From an uncultured Collinsella sp. (GTDB taxonomy: Bacteria > Actinomycetota > Coriobacteriia > Coriobacteriales > Coriobacteriaceae), in assembly GCA_958419975.1 (NCBI GenBank), contig CATZIG010000108.1, positions 1 to 6,956 on the forward strand: a stretch of DNA of 6,956 nt, read 5' to 3'. How positions within the stretch are numbered: the stretch's first letter is position 1; each line of letters starts with the position of its first letter. Both the position numbers and the translations under genes were made by a program. Below, in pieces: positions 1 to 5,220 of this stretch. The notes below the pieces were generated by a model. It did no database searches. It had not been told where the DNA came from and worked only from the letters and a program-made list of their open reading frames with translations.

Positions 1-135
1 GAGCGCAAAATGGATTCTAAAAAACACCTTGCCAAATAGGAGCGTCAGGACGCAAGAAGCCCTCGCCGCACTCCACGCTATGCGCGAAGCGCGCCTTATT
101 CCCTTCAGCTTTAATCCCAGAAGACCGAGGACGAA
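1..135. other. Left-edge spacer without a gene
   Basis: I see no credible gene here. Open frames crossing the stretch have no ribosome binding site and no recognisable protein character. On the minus strand there is a short T-run (T6, from the A-run at 19-24) preceded by a weak possible stem, CTTGC at 28-32 with GCAAG at 52-56. An overlapping alternative stem is GCGTC at 42-46 with GACGC at 49-53. This could be a distant, weak terminator for leftward transcription leaving ppc, but the stem is poor and I would not rely on it. A further small hairpin, GCGCG/CGCGC, lies at 82-94. Confidence 0.35.
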
Positions 136-262
136 GGGGCCCGATGGGTTTCCCTCTGAATGCATTCCGCAGCACGAAGCCCCCTTATCCGCAGCTCCGA
201 AGGAGCAGGATAAGGGGGCTTCAAGTGCGAGGACGCATTCAGAGGGAAACCCGTCGGGTCCC
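136..262. repeat. Large 127-base hairpin (inverted repeat) downstream of ppc
   Basis: The two halves pair in three blocks. The outer block is 136-163 with 235-262: 28 positions, of which 26 are Watson-Crick and two (139/259 and 145/253) are G-U pairs on the plus strand. The middle block is 176-190 with 208-222, 15 perfect pairs. The cap is GCTCC/GGAGC at 194-198 and 202-206 with a GAA loop. Between the outer and middle blocks is a mostly unpaired internal loop (164-175 and 223-234). It begins 23 bases beyond the ppc stop codon. No T-run follows on either strand, so it is not a canonical intrinsic terminator. It could be a repeated extragenic palindrome, a small non-autonomous element, or a structured 3' end. 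I see no flanking target duplication. The pairing is certain; its function is not. Confidence 0.8.
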
Positions 263-285
263 GGTGAGAGCCACAGGGCTATCGA

Positions 286-3099
286 TTACCCCGTGTTCTG
301 CAATCCTGCCGAGACGCCGGTCACAGTCGAAAGAATCAGGCTCATGTACTCGGCCTTCTTCTCCTCGGCCATCTCGTCCTGGTTCATACGCACCTCGCGA
401 AGGGCGCGGACCTGGGCGATGGACAGGGCGTCGACATAGGGGTTACGCACGCGAACGGCGCAGCCGAGCACGCGGCGGCGCTGCAGCGGCCACTCATCAC
501 CGACGATGGCAAGGACCCACTTACGGGTGAGCTGCATCTCGGTAAAGACCTTCTTGGACAGATCATCGCGGTCGCCCAGATGCAGATACATCTTGGCGAT
601 GCGCTGGTCAGTCTTGGCGATCGACATCTCGATGTTGTCGATAAAGGTGCGGAAGAACGGCCACTCCTGGTAGGCAGCCTTAAGCTGGTCCAGATCGCCA
701 AACTGCTCGCAGGCGGTGCCCAGGCCGTACCAAGCGGCCAGGTTAATGCGTGCCTGGCTCCAGCTGAAGATCCACGGAATGGTACGCAGGTCGTCGAGCG
801 ACTTGGCACCCAGGCCGCGCTTGGCGGGACGCGAGCCGATCGGCAGCAGACCGACCTCGGTCAGCGGCGTCACGGTCGAGAACCACGGTGTAAAGTCCTC
901 GGTGTTCAGCAGGTCCAGATAACGCTCGTGGCTTGCGGTGTTGAGCTTCTCGGCCATATCCCAGAACTTCTGCGTGGTCTCGGTGTTGGTCTTCTCGACA
1001 CTCGGGGCCGACTGCAAAAGCGTTGCGGCAGCAACGGACTCAACATGGCGCTGAGCCAGCGTGCGGTTGCCGTAACGGGCAAAGATGACCTCGCCCTGCT
1101 CGGTGAGCTTAAAGAAGCAGTTGACCGAACCCTTGGGCTGCGCCAGCACGGCCTTATTGGCCGGGCCGCCACCACGGCCCACGGCACCGCCGCGACCGTG
1201 CATGAGCACCAGGTTGATATCGTTCTTCTCGGCCCACTTGGCGATGCGCTCCTGCGCGGAGTGCAGCGCGAGCATGGCCGTGGTAGGACCGGCGTCCTTG
1301 GAGGAGTCGGAATAGCCCAGCATGACCTCCATGCGGCGGTTGGTCTGGGCAAGGCGCTTTTGCACCACGGGCAGCGTAAGCATCTGGTCGAGCACGTCGA
1401 CGCAGCCCTCGAGGTCCTCGAGCTGCTCGAACAGCGGGATCACGTCGAGCTCGGGGACATCCTCCTCGTGTGCAAAGGACAGGTGGGCAAGCTCAAAGAC
1501 GTCGGCCACATGCTGGGCGCTCTTGGTGAACGAGATGATGTAGCGGTGCGCCATCTTCTTGCCGTAGCGCTTTTGGATGGAGCCGATAGCGCGGAAGGTA
1601 TCGATGACCTCGCGCGTCATGGGCTGCAGGTCGCCATGGATACCGTTCTCGTGGATATCCTTAAGGGCGCGGGCATGCACCACGGAGTGCTGACGAAACT
1701 CCATCTCGACCATATGGAAGCCGAAGGACTCGACCTGCCAGATGATGGTTTGGACCGGGCCGTAGGCAGCACGGACGGCACCGCAGGCGGCCAGCGAACG
1801 CTGGACGACGCGCAGGTCATCCAGGAACTCGTCGGCGCTGTGGTACATGGTGTCGGTGATACGACGGACGGTGGCGTTCAGGCGGTCGGCCATGACGAGC
1901 ATGACGGCGCGATGCGGCTCGTGCTCGGAGATCAGCTCGGCGCGGGCCGTGTAACGAGGGCTCATCTCGACCTGATGGTTCCACAGGTTAATGAGCTCGG
2001 CCGACGGCTTGCTGTAGGTAGCCTCGAGCGTGAGGTTGCGGCCGATGTGGCGGCACTTGTCCTCGAGCTTGAGCACCATGTGCGTAAAGTACTTGGCGGC
2101 GACCTCACGGCTCACCTTGGCGGTGACGTTGGGGTTACCGTCGCGGTCGGAACCGATCCAGCTGCCGGGATGGAAGAACGCCGGGCACAGCGGCGGCACA
2201 GTACCGGCCTTGTCGCCCAGCACCCAATCGTCAAAACGACGATAGATAACGGGGATAACGTCGAACAGCGTGTTATCGAAGATGTCGATGATGGTATCGG
2301 CTTCCTCGACCGGCGTGGGCTTCTTGAGCGCGATGGGACTCGTACGCACCAGGGCGTCGATCTCCTGCAGCATATGGCGCTCGTTCTCCACCAGGTCGGA
2401 GCCGCCCAGACGCGGACGCTCCTCCAGCAGGTTGGAGATACGGCGGATCTTGCCCTCGACGGCCTTACGACGGGCCTCGGTGGGATGTGCGGTAAAGACA
2501 GGGTGGAACTCGAGCTTGTCGAGCAGCTCGTTGGCACCCTCGACACCCAGCTCATTCACCAGCTGGTGATAGGCAACGGTAAGCTCGTTGGCAGGATCGA
2601 CCTCGATATCGGTCGACGCACCGGCCTCGCGCTCGCGCAGCTGCGCCACACGGTAGTTCTCCTCCGACAGGTTTGCCAGATGGAAAAAGCTCGTAAAGGC
2701 GCGAACGATGACCTGCTGCTTATCGAGCGGCAGGCTGTCGATCAAATCGACGACCTCACGAAATGCCACGGCAGTGGGCTCGTCGGCGGTGGGCACGCCC
2801 TGCTCGTCGACGGCTTCGTCGGCAGCGCAGGTACCGGGGTTGCTGGCATTGACCACAATCTCGGCTGTCAAAATCTTGTCGAACAGGTCCGCGATCTCGG
2901 GATCATACTCGCTAAGCACACGGCGCTCCAGGCGCAAGAACAGCGCCAGATTGTCGCGCAGCTCCTCGGGGATCTCGATCTCGGCGAGACGCTCCCTGGA
3001 CTCGGCATTCGAGCCGATTCGGTTAACGAGGCGGTTGACCACGGCAGCGACGCGCGCCGCGGCTTCGGGTACAGACTGGTTGCTTAGGTTCTCAGCCAC
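286..3099 (-). CDS. ppc: Phosphoenolpyruvate carboxylase
   Basis: This cytosolic enzyme carboxylates phosphoenolpyruvate with bicarbonate to oxaloacetate and phosphate, refilling the oxaloacetate pool for aspartate-family synthesis and reductive succinate formation. With a GTG start the protein has 937 residues, slightly longer than the roughly 880-930 usual in bacteria. The first catalytic signature VFTAHPTEARRK is near residue 201-212 (catalytic His ~205). GSWIGSDRDGNP is at ~312-323, the second signature MLGYSDSSKDAG at ~593-604, the catalytic loop HGRGGAVGRGGGP at ~634-646, and the C-terminus is the conserved QNTG. By comparison with the E. coli enzyme from memory, the aspartate-inhibitor ligands appear kept (Arg642, Lys829, Arg885, Asn935), so feedback inhibition by aspartate is likely. 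An Ala/Asp/Glu-rich stretch near residues 82-110 looks like a flexible insertion. I prefer GTG at 3099 to the in-frame ATG at 3111 because GGAGG sits 4 bases before the GTG but only 1 base before the ATG. It has its own promoter at about 3144-3172. Identity is very secure. Confidence 0.98.
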   Translation of the reverse strand: MAENLSNQSVPEAAARVAAVVNRLVNRIGSNAESRERLAEIEIPEELRDNLALFLRLERRVLSEYDPEIADLFDKILTAEIVVNASNPGTCAADEAVDEQGVPTADEPTAVAFREVVDLIDSLPLDKQQVIVRAFTSFFHLANLSEENYRVAQLREREAGASTDIEVDPANELTVAYHQLVNELGVEGANELLDKLEFHPVFTAHPTEARRKAVEGKIRRISNLLEERPRLGGSDLVENERHMLQEIDALVRTSPIALKKPTPVEEADTIIDIFDNTLFDVIPVIYRRFDDWVLGDKAGTVPPLCPAFFHPGSWIGSDRDGNPNVTAKVSREVAAKYFTHMVLKLEDKCRHIGRNLTLEATYSKPSAELINLWNHQVEMSPRYTARAELISEHEPHRAVMLVMADRLNATVRRITDTMYHSADEFLDDLRVVQRSLAACGAVRAAYGPVQTIIWQVESFGFHMVEMEFRQHSVVHARALKDIHENGIHGDLQPMTREVIDTFRAIGSIQKRYGKKMAHRYIISFTKSAQHVADVFELAHLSFAHEEDVPELDVIPLFEQLEDLEGCVDVLDQMLTLPVVQKRLAQTNRRMEVMLGYSDSSKDAGPTTAMLALHSAQERIAKWAEKNDINLVLMHGRGGAVGRGGGPANKAVLAQPKGSVNCFFKLTEQGEVIFARYGNRTLAQRHVESVAAATLLQSAPSVEKTNTETTQKFWDMAEKLNTASHERYLDLLNTEDFTPWFSTVTPLTEVGLLPIGSRPAKRGLGAKSLDDLRTIPWIFSWSQARINLAAWYGLGTACEQFGDLDQLKAAYQEWPFFRTFIDNIEMSIAKTDQRIAKMYLHLGDRDDLSKKVFTEMQLTRKWVLAIVGDEWPLQRRRVLGCAVRVRNPYVDALSIAQVRALREVRMNQDEMAEEKKAEYMSLILSTVTGVSAGLQNTG

Positions 3100-3103
3100 G
3101 TTT

Positions 3104-3117
3104 CCTCCCATTCCTCC
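3104..3117 (-). promoter_or_regulatory. Tandem ribosome binding sites deciding the ppc start
   Basis: Two GGAGG cores occur in a row on the minus strand, at 3117-3113 and 3108-3104. The first is only one base from the ATG at 3111, too close for normal initiation, and 13 bases from the GTG at 3099. The second is four bases from the GTG. The GTG is therefore the likelier start, giving a protein beginning MAENLSNQ. The ATG start would add four residues (MGGN) encoded by the Shine-Dalgarno itself. Confidence 0.6.
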
Positions 3118-3143
3118 TTCTATGCACGTAACATGCGGTATTC

Positions 3144-3172
3144 ATTATAGGCGTTTGAGAAATACTTTCGAC
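3144..3172 (-). promoter_or_regulatory. Promoter of ppc
   Basis: A perfect TATAAT -10 box lies at 3149-3144 on the minus strand, 45 bases upstream of the GTG start. That predicts transcription from about 3137 and a leader of roughly 38 bases. The -35 position (3172-3167, 17-base spacing) reads GTCGAA, a poor match to TTGACA, and shifting the spacing by one does not give a good match. A strong -10 with a weak -35 fits a promoter helped or blocked by a regulator. One of the two palindromes described at 3158-3206 overlaps this spot. Confidence 0.6.
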
Positions 3173-3206
3173 ACTGATTGCGCTTTACCACACAAAAGTA
3201 TTTTCT
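3158..3206. promoter_or_regulatory. Paired palindromes at the ppc promoter, possible operators
   Basis: AGAAATACTTT at 3158-3168 and AAAGTATTTTCT at 3195-3206 are inverted copies of each other, differing by one extra T. Each is also a small palindrome in its own right: GAAA-TAC-TTTC at 3159-3169 and AAAA-GTA-TTTT at 3194-3204. Their centres (3164 and 3199) are 35 bases apart, a little over three helical turns. The nearer copy sits in the spacer and the edge of the -35 region of the ppc promoter; the farther lies about 57-67 bases upstream of the predicted start point. This arrangement suits a dimeric regulator binding two sites. I do not recognise the motif and cannot name the regulator. An RNA hairpin is less likely because the palindromes lie upstream of the predicted start point. 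Confidence 0.45.
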
Positions 3207-3357
3207 GCATTGCAAGGGTTTTTGCCCCAAATGGTCGTATTTCTCGGTGGGCGGCATATGCAAGCGAGGGCATTCCGCATAAATGCGAAACACCCCCGTA
3301 ACAATAGCTCGTCGCGAGCGGGACATGTTAGCGGGTCCGCAGCTCAAAAATCATACG
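3207..3357. other. Spacer between hisS and ppc
   Basis: There is no gene here and no convincing intrinsic terminator for hisS. A T5 run follows the hisS stop by about 8 bases but has no stem before it. Two small palindromes are visible: GCTCG/CGAGC around a TCG loop at 3307-3319, and CGCAT/ATGCG at 3276-3287. Neither is followed by a T-run on the minus strand. Some leftward read-through from hisS into ppc is therefore possible alongside the dedicated ppc promoter. Confidence 0.5.
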
Positions 3358-4671
3358 CTACAGACGCTCGCGAACCGCCTCGACGACGTTGGCCAGATCG
3401 ACGAGAACCTCGTCATGGCTCTGCATGTCGCGCACCTTGACCTTGCCGGCGGCAAGCTCGTCGCCGCCCAGGACCAGGATGAGCTTGGCGCCTACCTTAT
3501 CGGCCTGCTTAAACTGGGCCTTGAGAGAACGGCCCTGATAGTCGGCCTCGGTCACAATCCCTGCGGCGCGAAGCTGCTGCGTAATGGTAAAGACGTTCTG
3601 ACGCAGCTCCTTGCCGGCATTGGCGACGTAGACGCACGGGACCTCCTCGGCACCCAGGTCGCTGCCAAAGGCCTGCAGGGCCAGCAGGGCGCGCTCAAAA
3701 CCGACGGCGAAGCCGACGCCTGCCGTGGGCTTGCCGCCCTCGAGCTCGACGAGGCCATCGTAGCGGCCGCCGCCGCCGATGGAGCCGACACCGGCACCGG
3801 GAGCCTCGACCTCAAAGACGGTACGGGTGTAGTAGTCCAGGCCGCGCACCAAGGTGGGATCCTCGACATACTCGATACCGGCGGCATCCAGATAGCGCTT
3901 GACTTGCTCGTAGTGCTCGCGGCACTCATCGCACAGGTTGTCGCCCATCAGCGGGGCGTCGGCCATGATCTCGCGGCAGTGGTCGTTCTTGCAGTCAAAG
4001 GCACGCAGCGGGTTGAGCTCGGCGCGCTCGCGGCACTCATCGCACATCTCGTCTGCGTGATCGAGGATAAACTGCTTGACCTGCTCGCGATAGGCCGGAC
4101 GGCATTGGGCATCGCCCATCGAGTTAATGAGTAGACGAAGCTTGGAAAGATCGAAGCCCAGGCGCTTGTAAAACTCCATGAGCATAATGATGCACTCGGC
4201 GTCTGCCGCCGGATCGGGAGCGCCGAGCCACTCGATGCCTACCTGGTGGAACTGACGCAGGCGACCCTTCTGGGGACGCTCGCCGCGGAACATAGCCTCG
4301 GCGTAGTAAGCCTTAAACGGCGTGGAGCCCTGGGGCACCAGGTTGTTCTCCACAACGGCGCGCACCACACCGGCCGTGCCCTCGGGGCGAAGCGCCAGGC
4401 GCTGCTTGGGCTTGAGCTTGGTATCGGTACCCTCGGTAAAGACGCGCTCAAGGTTGGCGCCGCTAAACACGCGGAACATCTCCTTGCGAACGACGTCGGT
4501 CGACTGGCCGATACCGTGGACAAACACGTCCACTTGCTCGATCGCGGGCGTCTCGATGGGCTTAAAGCCAAACGGCTCGAATACGCCGGCCGCAATCTGC
4601 TGCATCTTTTGCCAAGCGCGCATCTCGGCGCCGATAAGGTCGCGGGTTCCCTCCGCCTTCTGTGCCTGCAT
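3358..4671 (-). CDS. hisS: Histidyl-tRNA synthetase
   Basis: This class II aminoacyl-tRNA synthetase charges tRNA-His with histidine using ATP in the cytosol. At 437 residues it is close to the usual 420-430. The class II core shows motif 1 around residues 40-52, motif 2 FRGERPQKGRLRQFHQ at ~128-143, the HisRS-specific block LVRGLDYYTRTVFE at ~274-287 (its Arg ~276 is the family's catalytic arginine), the Gly-rich GGGGRYDGL at ~299-307, and motif 3 GFAVGFERAL at ~320-329. An anticodon-binding domain fills ~345-437. The insertion domain carries six cysteines (Cys210, 213, 227, 232, 247, 250) framed by two CDECRE copies, which could hold a metal. The ATG at 4671 has AGGTG seven bases upstream; the in-frame TTG at 4677 is too close to that site. 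Its own promoter lies just upstream and overlaps the preceding terminator. The usual partner aspS is not adjacent in this window. Confidence 0.98.
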   Translation of the reverse strand: MQAQKAEGTRDLIGAEMRAWQKMQQIAAGVFEPFGFKPIETPAIEQVDVFVHGIGQSTDVVRKEMFRVFSGANLERVFTEGTDTKLKPKQRLALRPEGTAGVVRAVVENNLVPQGSTPFKAYYAEAMFRGERPQKGRLRQFHQVGIEWLGAPDPAADAECIIMLMEFYKRLGFDLSKLRLLINSMGDAQCRPAYREQVKQFILDHADEMCDECRERAELNPLRAFDCKNDHCREIMADAPLMGDNLCDECREHYEQVKRYLDAAGIEYVEDPTLVRGLDYYTRTVFEVEAPGAGVGSIGGGGRYDGLVELEGGKPTAGVGFAVGFERALLALQAFGSDLGAEEVPCVYVANAGKELRQNVFTITQQLRAAGIVTEADYQGRSLKAQFKQADKVGAKLILVLGGDELAAGKVKVRDMQSHDEVLVDLANVVEAVRERL

Positions 4672-4678
4672 GGGCAAA

Positions 4679-4685
4679 CACCTTT
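4679..4685 (-). promoter_or_regulatory. Ribosome binding site deciding the hisS start
   Basis: AAAGGTG at 4685-4679 on the minus strand ends seven bases before the ATG at 4671, an ideal distance, but one base before the in-frame TTG at 4677. This favours the ATG and a protein starting MQAQKAEGTRDL. Confidence 0.65.
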
Positions 4686-4713
4686 CTTTTGTATCGCGTC
4701 ATAGGTAGTGGTC

Positions 4714-4743
4714 ATTATACGGCACAAAAACAAAACGCGGCAG
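4714..4743 (-). promoter_or_regulatory. Promoter of hisS, embedded in the preceding terminator
   Basis: A perfect TATAAT lies at 4719-4714 on the minus strand, 42 bases before the hisS ATG, predicting a leader of about 36 bases starting near 4707. The -35 region is weak: TGCCGC at 17-base spacing or CTGCCG at 18. It falls inside the stem of the terminator at 4726-4797, and the terminator's T-tract forms most of the promoter spacer. The leader is too short for a T-box, so histidine-tRNA sensing of that type is not supported. Confidence 0.55.
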
Positions 4744-4797
4744 CGCGTCTGACCGAACGAGGGTATGGGGGCTCGTTCGGCCAGACGCGCCGCCGCG
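4726..4797 (-). terminator. Strong intrinsic terminator before hisS
   Basis: On the minus strand the arms 4797-4772 and 4761-4736 pair over 26 positions: 24 Watson-Crick pairs plus two G-U pairs (4742/4791 and 4752/4781). The loop is 10 bases. The stem runs directly into TTTTGTTTTT at 4735-4726. In the plus-strand transcript the two G-U positions would be A-C mismatches and no T-run follows, so the element acts leftward. It would end transcripts coming from the amidohydrolase and transporter remnant. The stem is far longer than a terminator needs. Confidence 0.88.
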
Positions 4798-4803
4798 ACA
4801 GCC

Positions 4804-4865
4804 GATCCGCTTTCCTCCGACCCCTTCGGGTCACATGATCTGTTAGGGACGGAGGAAAACGGATC
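4804..4865 (-). repeat. Long hairpin B in the spacer before hisS
   Basis: Arms 4804-4819 and 4850-4865 pair over 16 positions. The single non-Watson-Crick position (4810/4859) is a G-U pair in minus-strand RNA and a C-A mismatch in plus-strand RNA. A small inner hairpin, GACCC/GGGTC around CTTC, occupies 4819-4832; its first G is shared with the end of the outer arm. No T-run follows, so it is not a standard terminator. It ends six bases upstream (in minus-strand order) of the terminator at 4726-4797. It could be a repeated extragenic palindrome or part of a structured 3' untranslated region. Confidence 0.75.
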
Positions 4866-4875
4866 ATTCGTAGGC

Positions 4876-4939
4876 CCGTGGCCGCCTTGAAAACCGAATG
4901 ATGGTACGAGCATCCATTCGGCTTCCAGGGCAACCACGG
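4876..4939 (-). repeat. Long hairpin C in the spacer before hisS
   Basis: Arms 4876-4900 and 4915-4939 align over 25 positions. In minus-strand RNA 20 are Watson-Crick, four are G-U (4882/4933, 4883/4932, 4890/4925, 4893/4922) and one (4887/4928) is a mismatch. The anchors CCGTGG/CCACGG and CCGAATG/CATTCGG are perfect. The stem can be capped by an extra ATG/CAT pairing (4901-4903 with 4911-4913). In plus-strand RNA the four G-U positions become C-A mismatches, so the structure favours leftward transcripts. It starts 35 bases past the stop of the transporter remnant. No T-run follows. Confidence 0.7.
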
Positions 4940-4974
4940 ACAGAACGGGGCGAACAGAAAAGAGCGACGGACGT

Positions 4975-5220
4975 CTACTCCCCCGCCACGCTCGCGCGCA
5001 GCTTGGCAGCGATGGGCTCGGACGCCAACAGGAACACAAGCATAACCACGGAGCACATCAGGCACACGATCCAGGTGCTCGCAAAGGAGCCCGTGACATC
5101 GAACAACACACCCGAGACAATGGCGCCTACGGTGCCGCCGACCATCTCAAGCGAGGTGATGGTGCCCGTGACCTTACCCAGGTCGGCCATGCCCGCAGGC
5201 TTGAAAGGCAAGGTTGGGTG
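4975..5220 (-). pseudogene. C-terminal remnant of a major facilitator superfamily transporter
   Basis: About 80 residues remain, beginning right after the amidohydrolase stop codon in the same frame. The visible part has two membrane helices, roughly the Gly-rich segment around GGTVGAIVSGVLFDVTG and the segment around WIVCLMCSVVMLVFLLASEP, with a short charged tail. This resembles the last two helices (11 and 12) of a 12-helix MFS antiporter or permease; the first ten are absent. The only start candidates are a TTG at 5211 and an internal ATG at 5190, and no good ribosome binding site precedes the TTG. The simplest reading is that a transporter gene once followed the amidohydrolase and lost its front 80% by deletion, leaving this scar. 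Identification of the family rests on the helix pattern and the GxLFDxTGS-like motif, so it is good but not certain. Confidence 0.65.

Noticed and set aside
136..262. Calling the large hairpin the terminator of ppc
   Set aside because: No T-run follows the stem on the minus strand, and the two imperfect outer pairs are C-A mismatches in that direction. It may still slow or end transcription, but that is not shown.
136..262. Calling the large hairpin a transposable element (MITE)
   Set aside because: The flanking bases show no direct target duplication and copy number cannot be seen in this window.
29..530. Plus-strand open frames of 136 and 128 codons at the left edge
   Set aside because: They cross the large hairpin and the end of ppc in antisense and show no protein-like composition or start signals.
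580..3087. An 835-codon open frame on the plus strand, antisense to ppc, with similar long ones opposite hisS (3283-4134) and the amidohydrolase (5218-6381)
   Set aside because: Each is codon-aligned with the real gene on the other strand. The real genes almost never use TTA, CTA or TCA, which removes stops from the opposite strand. The translations have no family motifs and no ribosome binding sites, while the minus-strand genes have complete catalytic signatures.
4678..4713. A T-box or other riboswitch ahead of hisS
   Set aside because: The predicted leader is only about 36 bases, with no room for specifier and antiterminator stems. The hairpins upstream lie before the promoter.
4715..5065. 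Open frames of 116 and 266 codons on the minus strand across the hairpin spacer
   Set aside because: They run through palindromic non-coding sequence and out of frame through the transporter remnant or hisS. The translations are low-complexity Arg/Ser-rich shadows.
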